Source: Pseudomonas sp. MYb118 (GTDB taxonomy: Bacteria; Pseudomonadota; Gammaproteobacteria; Pseudomonadales; Pseudomonadaceae). Taken from it: a DNA stretch of 64,000 bases. The stretch spans positions 1,178,001 through 1,242,000 of the forward strand of contig NZ_JBFRXN010000001.1 of NCBI RefSeq assembly GCF_040947875.1, given 5' to 3'. A model generated the notes under the pieces. It was not told where the DNA came from and ran no database searches. It saw only the letters and a list, made by a program, of their open reading frames with translations. This document shows, one piece after another, positions 17,759 through 26,662 of this stretch; position 1 is the first letter of the stretch, and every line of letters begins with the position of its first letter. The position numbers and the translations under genes were made by a program.

Positions 17759-20005
17759 TCAATAATTTAAATTGACCACCGGCTGCGTGAGCTTGGTCCC
17801 CGCCGGCTGGCGCAGGATGGTCAGCAGGGTCGTGGTGATGACGTTGATGTCATTGTCGAACCCGCCATGGGACGTATCGGCCTTGACCCCCGCGCCGTAG
17901 TTCATCTTCGCATCGTTGAAGATGTGCAGGGTCTGCGCCGCTGCGGCTGGCAGCCCGCTGCCGGTCTTGGCAAAACCGCTGGGAATGTTGCCGCCCCAGT
18001 AGAACTGGTTCCATTGCTCGGTCATGTTGCGGGCGGCGATGTTCCACACCGCCAGGTCCGGGTCGCTGAAGTCCTGGCAACTGCCGTCCAGGGCCGTGGC
18101 CATGCCCAGCAGCGGCATGCGTTGCAGTTCTTCGTAGGCGCGCGATACCAGATACAGCAGCGACTTGTGGTACACGCTGATGACGTTATCGGCCTGTTCG
18201 CGCTGGTCCGACATCAGGTGGATGTGGAAATCCTTGCGCGCCAGCCCGCCGGCCTCGATGACCTTGCGGTAGGTCTGGTTGGCGAAATCCAGGGTGCAGG
18301 CCGGGGCCAGCAGTGTCGAGGTTTCGGTAGGCAGCCCTCGGGCCCATAGCAGGCGGATCAGGTGGCCGTTGATCAAGGAACCGGCCGAGTGTCCAATCAA
18401 GTGCAACTGGACTTTTTTCGGTCCCAGGTCGGTGACCAGGTTCTTCAGGTTGTCGGCCATCTCCACCAGGCCCCGTGGCGTGAATCCGCTGGAGGCGGCG
18501 GCCTCGGCGTTCTGTTTCATCTGGCTCCACTGGTCGCCGCCGGGTTTCTTGGTGGCCATTTCGATGGTGCGGTCCAGGCCTTCCAGGGTCTTGTCCTTGA
18601 TCAGCTTCAACACGTCGTTGATGCCGCCACCGCCGAACATGCCGCCGCCTTCGCCGAACACGCCGGGCATGGCGTCCTGAAGGATGTACACCAGGGTTTC
18701 CAGGGCGCCGGTGCGCCAGGTGACGAACAACGGATAAATGCCGTTTTCCAGGAAGTAGGGCGCCATGGCGCAGATGCGGTTGATGGAGTCCTGTTCGGAA
18801 TTGAGCCCGCCATGGGCAATGACCGCAATGCGCAAAGCCGCTGGTTTGTTCGCCTTGTCCAGCTTGTCGTACCAGGCCCTGGGGGATTCGTAGACGATCC
18901 GTTTGACCGCGGCGCGAACGTTGGGCACATCGGTCAGCCGTGGGCCGATGCTGCCGTTGTTTTCCATGACCACGGTCAAGCCATACGCCTGGTCCTTGGT
19001 CAGCGGCGCCGGTCCCTTGCGCTCGGCGTCGCGGGCGTTGGCGGTGAACAGCGAAAAGCCTTCGCGCTTGGCACTGGACACCGTCAGCGCCGTGCGAAAC
19101 GCCGACTGGCTATCGGCCTTGCTGCGCGACGGCCGACATTCCGGGGATAGCCCGCCATGCACCACCGGCACGCCCAGACCGACGGTCCAGGCATCGGTGC
19201 CGTTGGCCAGCCAGTCCTCGTACGGCAGGATGGCGAAGCCCGAGAACCCCCAGTCGGTGGACCAGGAGTTCTGCACGATGAAGCCCTGGCTGTTGTAGCC
19301 GATCAAGGCAAAGGCATGGCCGCCCTGGATGTTGGCCGACCATTTGATCACCGGCAGTTGCGTCATGCTCGACAGCGCCGCCTGGCCTTTCTTGCCTGGC
19401 GGGCGCGTCAACGCCCAGCCCTGGTGCACATTGGCCGAGACGTACAGCGCGCCGGTTTCATACAGCGCCGCCATCATCGCGGTGACGTCGTCCTTTTCCA
19501 CGCGGTAGTAGATGCCCAGCGGCCGGGTCACGGCGTCGGCGGCCCAGTTCTCGGCCGGCGCCTCGAATTCCGGGACCGAGCCATCGGGCCTGACGGTGTA
19601 GGGCCATAGTTCTTCGGCGCACACGCCATGTTTGTGCCAGCCCTTCAAGGCGCCTCGGCAGCTCGACCCCGAGTAATCCTCGCCGGGCCATTCGTCATAC
19701 AGCTTGGCCAGGTGATAGAGCTGGCGCGGGCTGGTCTTGATGGCCGCCCGGTCGCGGCGCCACAGCAGGTAGTTGACCACTGCCGCCAGGCCGAAGCCGG
19801 TGCAGGCGCCTTCCTTGCCCTGGAACAGCACCATGTCGCGGGCCAGGTAGCCCGACAGTTCGGCGGCGATGTCCTTGTCGGCCGGCCAGGAGGGTGGCAG
19901 CGACTGCACCCGTGGCGTGAACAGTCGATCGCGCAGGTCGAGACGATCGGGGCGGGCATCGAGGGTGATGAGGTTGTTGTCGAGGGAAAATCGGCTGGCC
20001 GGCAT
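17759..20005 (-). CDS. Papain-like (C1) peptidase fused to alpha/beta serine hydrolase
   Basis: A 748-residue protein with two enzyme modules and no signal peptide. Residues 1-285 form a C1 peptidase: after RLDLRDRLFTP comes QGKEGACTGFG with Gln62 and catalytic Cys68, then His230 in GGHAFALIGY and Asn246 in VQNSWSTDWGF, so the full papain triad plus oxyanion glutamine is present. Residues 390-748 look like an alpha/beta hydrolase: IAVIAHGGLN gives the oxyanion HGG, LHLIGHSAGS the nucleophile Ser540, and TSHGGFDND near 720 is the likely histidine. A glycine-rich stretch (GEGGGMFGGGGIND) lies between strands. The function is unknown; both modules look active. It is divergent from a DUF427 gene and stands alone in its direction. 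Confidence 0.85.
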   Translation of the reverse strand: MPASRFSLDNNLITLDARPDRLDLRDRLFTPRVQSLPPSWPADKDIAAELSGYLARDMVLFQGKEGACTGFGLAAVVNYLLWRRDRAAIKTSPRQLYHLAKLYDEWPGEDYSGSSCRGALKGWHKHGVCAEELWPYTVRPDGSVPEFEAPAENWAADAVTRPLGIYYRVEKDDVTAMMAALYETGALYVSANVHQGWALTRPPGKKGQAALSSMTQLPVIKWSANIQGGHAFALIGYNSQGFIVQNSWSTDWGFSGFAILPYEDWLANGTDAWTVGLGVPVVHGGLSPECRPSRSKADSQSAFRTALTVSSAKREGFSLFTANARDAERKGPAPLTKDQAYGLTVVMENNGSIGPRLTDVPNVRAAVKRIVYESPRAWYDKLDKANKPAALRIAVIAHGGLNSEQDSINRICAMAPYFLENGIYPLFVTWRTGALETLVYILQDAMPGVFGEGGGMFGGGGINDVLKLIKDKTLEGLDRTIEMATKKPGGDQWSQMKQNAEAAASSGFTPRGLVEMADNLKNLVTDLGPKKVQLHLIGHSAGSLINGHLIRLLWARGLPTETSTLLAPACTLDFANQTYRKVIEAGGLARKDFHIHLMSDQREQADNVISVYHKSLLYLVSRAYEELQRMPLLGMATALDGSCQDFSDPDLAVWNIAARNMTEQWNQFYWGGNIPSGFAKTGSGLPAAAAQTLHIFNDAKMNYGAGVKADTSHGGFDNDINVITTTLLTILRQPAGTKLTQPVVNLNY

Positions 20006-20271
20006 GTGGGTGATCCTCAGGTGCCTGAGACTCGGACCCCCTCGCCACGACGGCCTGACTGCGGAGCGGGGATTTCTACGGTGCTAATGATCGTAGACGA
20101 TGATCGGGCGTGACCCGTACCAGTTGACGGATGGAGGGTTGCCGCGCTTTTGTCGATTCCGTTCGGCTGCGAAGCCGTCGCTGGAGCCAAATGTGGGTTA
20201 TACCTGACAGGGTGTTGTCTGGATTTTGCCGCTGCTGCCCAAGTCCCACTTCGTGCCGAGGAATGCATTAC

Positions 20272-20640
20272 ATGAAGAGCTCAGGTCCCAGTCCTGTCAT
20301 TACCATCGCCGAGCAGCCGGGCTGCGTGATGGTGAAGTTTCACGGCGTCGAAGTGGCCGCGTCCACCCGGGCGCTGGTGTTGCTGGAAGCCAACTATCCG
20401 CCGGTGTATTACCTGCCACGGGAAGACATCGAGGATGAGTATTACGTGCGCACCGACCACACCAGTTATTGCCCGTACAAGGGCGATGCGAGCTATTTCA
20501 GCCTGAAGGTCGAAGGGCACGAAGCGGCGAATGCGGTGTGGAGCTACGAAGAGCCCAAGGTGTCGGTGGCGCAGATCAAGAACTATGTGGCGTTCTATCC
20601 GGACAAGGTCACCTTCGAGCTGCTTCCGGACGTCGGTTGA
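20272..20640 (+). CDS. DUF427 family protein
   Basis: A 122-residue cytoplasmic protein with the DUF427 layout: VKFHGVEVAASTRALVLLE, then PVYYLPREDI, TDHTSYCPYKGDASYF and a final YVAFYPDKVTFEL. The HTSYCPYKG segment is the family hallmark. GAGGA lies 9 bases before this ATG; an ATG at 20263 has no room for a ribosome site. The molecular role of the family is unknown. Convergent with lldD. Confidence 0.9.
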   Translation: MKSSGPSPVITIAEQPGCVMVKFHGVEVAASTRALVLLEANYPPVYYLPREDIEDEYYVRTDHTSYCPYKGDASYFSLKVEGHEAANAVWSYEEPKVSVAQIKNYVAFYPDKVTFELLPDVG

Positions 20641-20646
20641 GCGAAG

Positions 20647-20665
20647 CGCCCTGCATGGCAGGGCG
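20647..20665. terminator. Hairpin between convergent genes
   Basis: CGCCCTGC and GCAGGGCG form a perfect 8-bp stem around a 3-base loop, between the stop codons of the DUF427 gene and lldD. No T-run follows on either strand, so termination would be weak or factor-assisted. Confidence 0.45.
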
Positions 20666-20673
20666 TCAGCTGA

Positions 20674-21828
20674 TCAATCCTTGAGTTCGCGCACCGCCTG
20701 CACCAGCGTCGAGGGGTCGATCTGGGCAATCGAGGTGACGCCGGTCAAGGTCATCGCCACGCGCATTTCCTTGGCGAAGATGTCCAGCATGTTTTCCACG
20801 CCGCGCTGGCCGTCGGCCGCCAGCGCATAGGCCATCGAGCGCCCCAGCAACACGCCCTGGGCACCCAGGGCGAGCATGCGCACCACGTCCAGCCCCGAGC
20901 GGATACCCGAGTCGACCAGCACCGTCAGGTCTTCGCCAATCGCCTGTTTGATCGGCGGCAAGGCCTTGGTGGTGGACAGCACGCCATCGAGCTGGCGGCC
21001 GCCGTGGTTGGACACGACGATGCCGTCGGCGCCGAAGCTCACGGCGTCACGGGCATCCTGCGGGTCGAGGATGCCCTTGATGATCATCGGCCCTTGCCAG
21101 AAGTCGCGAATCCATTCCAGGTCGCTCCAGCTGATCGACGGGTCGAAGTTGTTGGCCAGCCAGCCCATGTAGTCTTCCAGGGTGACGGCCTTGCCCAGGT
21201 ATTTGGAGATATTGCCCAGGTCGTGGGGGCGGCCCATCACGCCGACGTTGAACGCCCAGTCGGGGCGCGTCATGGCCTGCAGGATTCGGCGCGAGGACGC
21301 GAACGGCCCGGACATGCCCGAGTGAGCATCGCGATAACGGGCACCGGGGGTGGGCATGTCGACGGTGAACACCAGGTTCTTCACCCCGGCGGCCTTGGCC
21401 CGCTCCAGGGCATTGCGCATGAAGCCGCGGTCCTTGAGCACGTAGAGCTGGAACCAGATGGTCTGCTCGGTCTGGCGGGTGACTTCCTCGATCGAACACA
21501 CCGAAACGGTCGACAGGCACAGGGGGATGCCCTTGTTCTGGGCGGCCTTGACCGCCTGCACTTCACCGCGACGGGCGAACATGCCGGTCAGGCCAACCGG
21601 CGCCAGGACAATCGGCATCGCCAGCGGTTGATCGAAGAGGGTGGTTTCCAGGCTCAGCGACTCGACGTTTTTGAGAATGCGCTGGCGCAGACTGATGTCC
21701 ATGAGGTCGGCGCTGTTGGCCCGCAGCGTGTGCTCGGCGTACGCGCCGCCGTCGATGTAGTCGAACAGGAACCTTGGGAGTTTGCGACGGGCTGCCTCGC
21801 GGTAGTCGGATGCGGATGAAATGATCAT
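20674..21828 (-). CDS. lldD: FMN-dependent L-lactate dehydrogenase
   Basis: A 384-residue member of the FMN alpha-hydroxy-acid dehydrogenase family, which oxidises L-lactate to pyruvate and passes electrons to the respiratory chain at the inner membrane. Seen: [17 protein letters not shown] at the start, [19 protein letters not shown], the active-site [10 protein letters not shown], and [20 protein letters not shown] for the FMN phosphate. Length fits LldD. GAGG lies before the chosen ATG, and a 56-codon upstream extension runs into REP sequence. No lldP permease or lldR regulator is adjacent, so substrate specificity within the family is not certain. Confidence 0.92.
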   Translation of the reverse strand: MIISSASDYREAARRKLPRFLFDYIDGGAYAEHTLRANSADLMDISLRQRILKNVESLSLETTLFDQPLAMPIVLAPVGLTGMFARRGEVQAVKAAQNKGIPLCLSTVSVCSIEEVTRQTEQTIWFQLYVLKDRGFMRNALERAKAAGVKNLVFTVDMPTPGARYRDAHSGMSGPFASSRRILQAMTRPDWAFNVGVMGRPHDLGNISKYLGKAVTLEDYMGWLANNFDPSISWSDLEWIRDFWQGPMIIKGILDPQDARDAVSFGADGIVVSNHGGRQLDGVLSTTKALPPIKQAIGEDLTVLVDSGIRSGLDVVRMLALGAQGVLLGRSMAYALAADGQRGVENMLDIFAKEMRVAMTLTGVTSIAQIDPSTLVQAVRELKD

Positions 21829-21908
21829 GGGGCCTCGTGCGAGTGGGGGGCGGGGCGATGGTGCAAGAGTAGCGAAAATGCTGCGATTAGTGGCATCCCC
21901 TGATCTAT

Positions 21909-21999
21909 TGTGGGAGCGAGCCTGCTCGCGATAGCGGTGTGTCAGGCATACCAAGGGTGACTGACACACCGCTATCGCGAGCAGGCTCGCTCCCACAGG
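21909..21999. repeat. REPIN with long perfect stem
   Basis: The arms are exact complements over 37 bases, from TGTGGGAGCGAGCC through ATAGCGGTGTGTCAG, with a 15-base loop. Most REPINs in the window pair only over the outer 25 or so bases, so this copy belongs to a distinct class, shared with the one at 50074. Confidence 0.95.
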
Positions 22000-22023
22000 G
22001 ATAGGGCAAGAGCTGCCTGCAAA

Positions 22024-23646
22024 TCAGTTCTTGTTCAAATCCACCTGTTTCGTTTCACGCAGGCAGAGCATCCCCACCACCAGGCTCACCGCCGTGATCA
22101 GCACCGGGTACCACAGGCCGTAGAAAATATCCCCGGTGTATACCACCAGCGCGAACGACACCGTTGGCAGGAACCCGCCGAACCAGCCATTGCCGATGTG
22201 GTACGGCAGCGACATCGAGGTGTAGCGGATGCGGGTCGGGAACAGTTCGACCATCAGCGCTGCCAGCGGGCCGTAGCACATGGCGGAGATGATGATCAGC
22301 GCGACGATCAGCGCCACGATCATGGTCTTGTTGATCGATTGGGTGTCGGCCTGCGACGGGTAGCCGGCCAGGGTCACCGCACCACGCAGGGCGGCTTCGT
22401 CGTAGCCTTCGATTTTCACATCGCCGATGCTGATCTGCACGTTGCTGCCGGCCGGTGCGGCTTCGCTGCTGTAGGGCAGGCCCTGTTTGACCAGGAAGGT
22501 CTTGACCTTGTCGCAGGGGCTGTCGAATTTCGCCTTGCCCACCGGGTCGAACTGGAAGGTGCAGGTGGCCGGGTCGGCCAGCACGGTGATGGGCGCCTGG
22601 CGGCTGGCCTGGTCGATGGCCGGGTTGGCGTAGTGGGCCAGGGTTTTGAAGATCGGGAAGTACAGCACCGTGGCCAGCAGCAGGCCGAGCATCAACACCG
22701 GCTTGCGCCCGACCTTGTCCGACAGCCAGCCGAAGAAAATGAAGAACGGCGCACCGATGGTCACGCTGATGATCAACAGGCTGTTGGCCAGCGCCGGGTC
22801 CATTTTCAGGAACTGGGTGAGGAAGAACAGCACGTAGAACTGCGCCGCGTAGAAGGTCACGGCTTGCCCTGCGTTGATGCTGAACAGGGCGATCAACACG
22901 ACCTTGAGATTTTCCCATTTGCCGAACGAGTCACGCAGCGGCGACTTGCTCACCTTGCCTTCCTCTTTCATTTTCACGAACGCGGGCGACTCGTGCAGGC
23001 TCAGGCGAATCCAGGTGGAGATGCCCAGCAGCACGATGGAAAACAGGAACGGGATGCGCCAGCCCCAGACTTCGAACTGATCACCGGTGAAATAGCGGCA
23101 GCCGAGTACCACCAGCAACGACAACAACAGGCCGAGGGTGGCGGTGGACTGAATCCAGCTGGTGTGGAAACCGCGCTTGTCGATGGGCGCGTGCTCGGCG
23201 ACGTAGGTCGCTGCACCGCCGTATTCACCGCCGAGGGCCAGGCCCTGGAGCATGCGCAGCACCACGAGGATGATCGGTGCGGCGATGCCGATGCTGGCGT
23301 AGGTCGGCAGCAGGCCGACGCAGAAGGTCGCCACCCCCATGAGCACGATGGTGGCGAGGAACGTGTACTTGCGCCCGATCATGTCGCCCAGTCGACCGAA
23401 CACCAGCGCACCGAACGGCCGTACGATGAAGCCGGCGGCAAACGCCATCAGGGCGAAGATGAACGCGGTGGTGTCGTTGACCCCGGCGAAGAATTGTTTG
23501 CTGATCACGGCCGCGAGGGCACCGTAGAGGAAAAAGTCGTACCACTCGAACACCGTCCCCAGTGATGAGGCGAAGATGACCTTGCGGGTATCGCGGCCGA
23601 TGTCGGCGCTGCGCGTGATGTTGAGCGGCTGAACATGTTCTGACAT
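22024..23646 (-). CDS. MFS transporter, metabolite:H+ symporter (MHS) family, with large insert
   Basis: A 540-residue, 12-helix inner-membrane transporter. The MHS signatures are visible: SSLGTVFEWYDFFLYG in helix 1, IVRPFGALVFGRLGDMIGRK between helices 2 and 3, and LQGLALGGEYGGAA. About 95 extra residues between helices 8 and 9 carry a cysteine pair (TCTFQF and SPCDKV) and look extracytoplasmic; usual MHS proteins are near 430-450 residues. It lies downstream of the GMC oxidoreductase in the same direction, separated by a REPIN, so it probably imports the substrate of that pathway. The substrate is unknown. Confidence 0.9.
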   Translation of the reverse strand: MSEHVQPLNITRSADIGRDTRKVIFASSLGTVFEWYDFFLYGALAAVISKQFFAGVNDTTAFIFALMAFAAGFIVRPFGALVFGRLGDMIGRKYTFLATIVLMGVATFCVGLLPTYASIGIAAPIILVVLRMLQGLALGGEYGGAATYVAEHAPIDKRGFHTSWIQSTATLGLLLSLLVVLGCRYFTGDQFEVWGWRIPFLFSIVLLGISTWIRLSLHESPAFVKMKEEGKVSKSPLRDSFGKWENLKVVLIALFSINAGQAVTFYAAQFYVLFFLTQFLKMDPALANSLLIISVTIGAPFFIFFGWLSDKVGRKPVLMLGLLLATVLYFPIFKTLAHYANPAIDQASRQAPITVLADPATCTFQFDPVGKAKFDSPCDKVKTFLVKQGLPYSSEAAPAGSNVQISIGDVKIEGYDEAALRGAVTLAGYPSQADTQSINKTMIVALIVALIIISAMCYGPLAALMVELFPTRIRYTSMSLPYHIGNGWFGGFLPTVSFALVVYTGDIFYGLWYPVLITAVSLVVGMLCLRETKQVDLNKN

Positions 23647-23767
23647 ATCGGTTCCCTCACAGTGATTGTTTTTGTTGTTCCACTGTCGGCACCTGCCTTG
23701 TGGGCGGGTGCCGCAATCGTCGATGTTCCTGGATCTGTGTGCTCTCTACTCGATGTTGATATGACCT

Positions 23768-23868
23768 CTGTGGGAGCGAGCCTGCTCGCGATGTTCGTGA
23801 ACGATGACGCGGACTCCCTGAAACCTGCGGCGCTCTCGGGTTTATCGCGAGCAGGCTCGCTCCCACAG
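23768..23868. repeat. REPIN
   Basis: Inverted arms CTGTGGGAGCGAGCCTGCTC and complement with a 50-base centre, between the GMC oxidoreductase stop and the MHS transporter start. Confidence 0.95.
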
Positions 23869-23883
23869 TTGCTTACATTGAGT

Positions 23884-25530
23884 TCAGGTGTTCGTGGCCA
23901 GTTCCACGGTTGGGGTGTTGGTTCGTGTTACAGGCGCCAAAATCATCTGCGCCGCCTTCTCGGCAATCATCAACGTCGGCGAGCAGGTGTTGCCCGAGGT
24001 GATGCGCGGCATGATCGACGCGTCGGCGATGCGCAGGCCGGGGATGCCGTGGACTTTGAGCTGCGCATCGACCACTGCGCCTGCGTCATGGCCCATGCGG
24101 CAGGTGCCCACCGGATGGAATATCGTCGTGCCGATACGCGCGGCCGCCTCGTGCAGCTGTTCCTCACTCTGCAAACTCTCGCCAGGCAGGTATTCCACCG
24201 GCTTGAACGCGTGCAGGGCGGGCGCCGAGACGATGCGCCGGGTCAGGCGGATGGCGTCGGCCGCCACACGCAGGTCCTCAGGGTGGCTCAGGTAGTTGGG
24301 CTGGATCGAGGGCGCCTGCTGCGGGTCGGCCGAACGGATGTCGATACGCCCGCGGCTTTGTGGACGCAGGTCGCACACCGACGCGGTGAAGGCGGGGAAG
24401 GCATGCAAAGGCTCGCCGAAACGCTCCAGCGACAGCGGCTGCACGTGGTATTCAAGGTTGGCCGAAGTCTGCTCCGGCCCTGAGCGGGCAAACGCGCCCA
24501 GCTGACTCGGCGCCATCGACAAGGGCCCGCTGCGGTCATACAGGTAGCGCAGGCCCATGCCCATCTTGCCCCATACGCTGCCGGCAATCTGGTTCAGGGT
24601 GCGGGCGTTTTCCAGTTGATAGATCAGTCGCAGTTGCAGGTGATCCTGCAAGTTGCCGCCAACCCCCGGCAGTTCATGCACGACACCGATGCCGAGTTTT
24701 TCCAGCAGAGGGCGCGGGCCGATGCCGGAGCGTTGCAGGATGCCGGGCGAGCCGACGGCACCGGCGCACAGGATGATTTCCTGGCGGGCCTTGAAGCTTT
24801 TTGGTTGGCCCTGCCAGCGGGCACTGACTGCAGCGGCGCGGCCGTTTTCCAGCAGGACGCGGTCGACTTCGACTTCAGTCAGTACCGTGAGATTGGGCCG
24901 CTGGCGGATCGGCTTGAGAAAAGCCTTGGCCGCATTCCAGCGCACCCCGCCTTTCTGATTGACCTGGAAGTACCCGCAACCTTCGTTGTCGCCCTGGTTG
25001 AAGTCGTCGATGCTGGCGATGCCGCTCTGTTCGGCGGCGCTGCGGAACGCATCGAGAATCGGCCAGGACAGGCGCTGGCGTTCGATGCGCCATTCGCCGC
25101 TGGCACCGTGGAACGGCGAGTCGCCGGCAAAGTGGTTTTCGGTTTTGCGAAACAGCGGCAGCACTTCGTCCCAGCCCCAACCCGCATTGCCCTCGGCGGC
25201 CCAGCCGTCGTAGTCGCCGCGCTGGCCACGCATGTAGATCATGCCGTTGATCGAGGAACAGCCACCGAGCACCTTGCCACGCGGGTAGCTGAGGGCGCGG
25301 CCTTGCAGGCCGGCTTGCGCTTCGGTCTTGAAACACCAGTCGGTGCGCGGGTTGCCGATGCAGAACAGGTAACCCACGGGGATGTGAATCCACGGGTAGT
25401 TGTCGCGGCCGCCGGCTTCGAGCAACAACACGCGATGTTGCGGGTTGGTCGACAGGCGATTGGCCAACAGGCAACCGGCCGGCCCGGCCCCGACCACGAT
25501 GTAGTCGAACTCATCAAGGGAAGTCTGCAT
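23884..25530 (-). CDS. GMC-family FAD oxidoreductase (choline/alcohol dehydrogenase-like)
   Basis: A 548-residue flavoenzyme that oxidises an alcohol to an aldehyde or ketone. The FAD dinucleotide motif is VVGAGPAGCLLANRL near residue 13, followed by LLLEAGG. The GMC signatures are PRGKVLGGCSSINGMIYMRG and GAVGSPGILQRSGIG, and the active-site region HPVGTCRMG ends with GLRIADASIMP. No signal peptide or membrane helix is seen. GAGG lies 6 bases before the ATG. Divergent from a LysR gene 132 bases away, its probable regulator. The substrate is not known; BetA-like annotation would be over-precise because betB and betI are absent. Confidence 0.93.
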   Translation of the reverse strand: MQTSLDEFDYIVVGAGPAGCLLANRLSTNPQHRVLLLEAGGRDNYPWIHIPVGYLFCIGNPRTDWCFKTEAQAGLQGRALSYPRGKVLGGCSSINGMIYMRGQRGDYDGWAAEGNAGWGWDEVLPLFRKTENHFAGDSPFHGASGEWRIERQRLSWPILDAFRSAAEQSGIASIDDFNQGDNEGCGYFQVNQKGGVRWNAAKAFLKPIRQRPNLTVLTEVEVDRVLLENGRAAAVSARWQGQPKSFKARQEIILCAGAVGSPGILQRSGIGPRPLLEKLGIGVVHELPGVGGNLQDHLQLRLIYQLENARTLNQIAGSVWGKMGMGLRYLYDRSGPLSMAPSQLGAFARSGPEQTSANLEYHVQPLSLERFGEPLHAFPAFTASVCDLRPQSRGRIDIRSADPQQAPSIQPNYLSHPEDLRVAADAIRLTRRIVSAPALHAFKPVEYLPGESLQSEEQLHEAAARIGTTIFHPVGTCRMGHDAGAVVDAQLKVHGIPGLRIADASIMPRITSGNTCSPTLMIAEKAAQMILAPVTRTNTPTVELATNT

Positions 25531-25662
25531 CCCTGACCTCTGTTGTTGTTCTTGTTGTCGGTCATCCTAGTTGTTAGCTTTCGACAAAAGAATGTTAGTT
25601 TTTGCGCAGCTGCTGTGCGTTTTTAAACAGCGCGTTCAAGCCACCCGCCTGGGGAACGCTTC

Positions 25663-26550
25663 ATGTTCGACTGGAATGACCTGCGGTTTTTTCTCGAGTT
25701 GCAGCGCAGCGGGCGCCTGCTCACCGCCGCACGCCGCTTGCACACCACCCACGCCACCGTGGCGCGGCATATCGAGGCCATCGAGAAAAGTCTGGGCGCG
25801 GCGCTGTTCGTCCAGCACGCCCAGGGCTACGAGCTGACACCGGCCGGCGAGGCGCTGCTCAAGCATGCCGAGGCGATGGAGAACGTCGCGCTGCTGGCCC
25901 AGGAAGAGATCAGCCAATCGACTGCGCCACTGGGCAAGATCCGCGTCGGCGTGACCGAAGGCCTGGGCATCATGTTTCTCACCAGCCGCATGAACGGGCT
26001 GTTCGAACGTTATCCGGGGCTGGAAGTGGAGCTGGTGGCGGTGCCGCGCTTCGTCAGCATCCTCAACCGTGAGGCGGAAATCAGCATCCACCTCGAACGC
26101 CCGTCGGCCGACATGCTGGTCACGCGCAAGCTCACCGACTACCGCCTGGCGTTGTACGCGAGCCAGGCTTACCTCGACCGCTCGCCGCCGCTGCACAGCC
26201 GCGAAGACCTCAGCCGGCACGCCTGGATCGGCTACGTCGACGACCTGCTGTTCAGCCAGGAACTGATGTTCCTCAACAGTTTCTGCCGCAACCCGCAGGT
26301 GGTCTTCCACAGCACCAGCGTGATCGCCCAGCAACAGGCGGCGCGGGCGGGCCTGGGCATCGCCGTGCTGCCGTGCTACATGGCCAGCGCCGATCCGGAA
26401 CTGGTGCCGTTGTTTCCGGAGGAGAGCATCCAGCGCAGTTACTGGATCAGCACCCGCCGCGAGTTGCACAAGTCGGTGCGGCTGCGGGTGATGTGGGATT
26501 ACATCGTGCAGATGTGTGAGCGTGAGCAGAGCCTGCTGCTAGGCGCATAA
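25663..26550 (+). CDS. LysR-family regulator divergent from GMC oxidoreductase
   Basis: A 295-residue regulator: helix-turn-helix in residues 5-60 (FFLELQRSGRLLTAARRLHTTHATVARHIEAIEKSLG), then an effector-binding domain (GVTEGLGIMFLTSRM; ISIHLERP). The HATVARHI recognition helix departs from the more usual QPALS form. It begins 132 bases from the divergent oxidoreductase start, the classic LysR arrangement, so it probably activates the oxidoreductase and transporter genes in response to their substrate. Confidence 0.93.
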   Translation: MFDWNDLRFFLELQRSGRLLTAARRLHTTHATVARHIEAIEKSLGAALFVQHAQGYELTPAGEALLKHAEAMENVALLAQEEISQSTAPLGKIRVGVTEGLGIMFLTSRMNGLFERYPGLEVELVAVPRFVSILNREAEISIHLERPSADMLVTRKLTDYRLALYASQAYLDRSPPLHSREDLSRHAWIGYVDDLLFSQELMFLNSFCRNPQVVFHSTSVIAQQQAARAGLGIAVLPCYMASADPELVPLFPEESIQRSYWISTRRELHKSVRLRVMWDYIVQMCEREQSLLLGA

Positions 26551-26556
26551 CCGCTT

Positions 26557-26653
26557 CCCCTGTAGGAGCGAGCTTGCTCGCGATGAGGCCCGGTCCGTCG
26601 ACACAGTTTTGAATGACAGACCGCCATCGCGAGCAAGCTCGCTCCTACAGGGG
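26557..26653. repeat. REPIN
   Basis: Inverted arms CCCCTGTAGGAGCGAGCTTG and complement with a centre unlike the other copies (GGCCCGGTCCGTCGACACAG), between convergent LysR and alkylation-repair genes. Confidence 0.95.
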
Positions 26654-26662
26654 GAGCGGTGT

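Noticed and set aside
22198..23565. 455-codon plus-strand ORF opposite the MHS transporter
   Set aside because: Antisense shadow; no motif, and the opposite frame has twelve membrane helices and MHS signatures.
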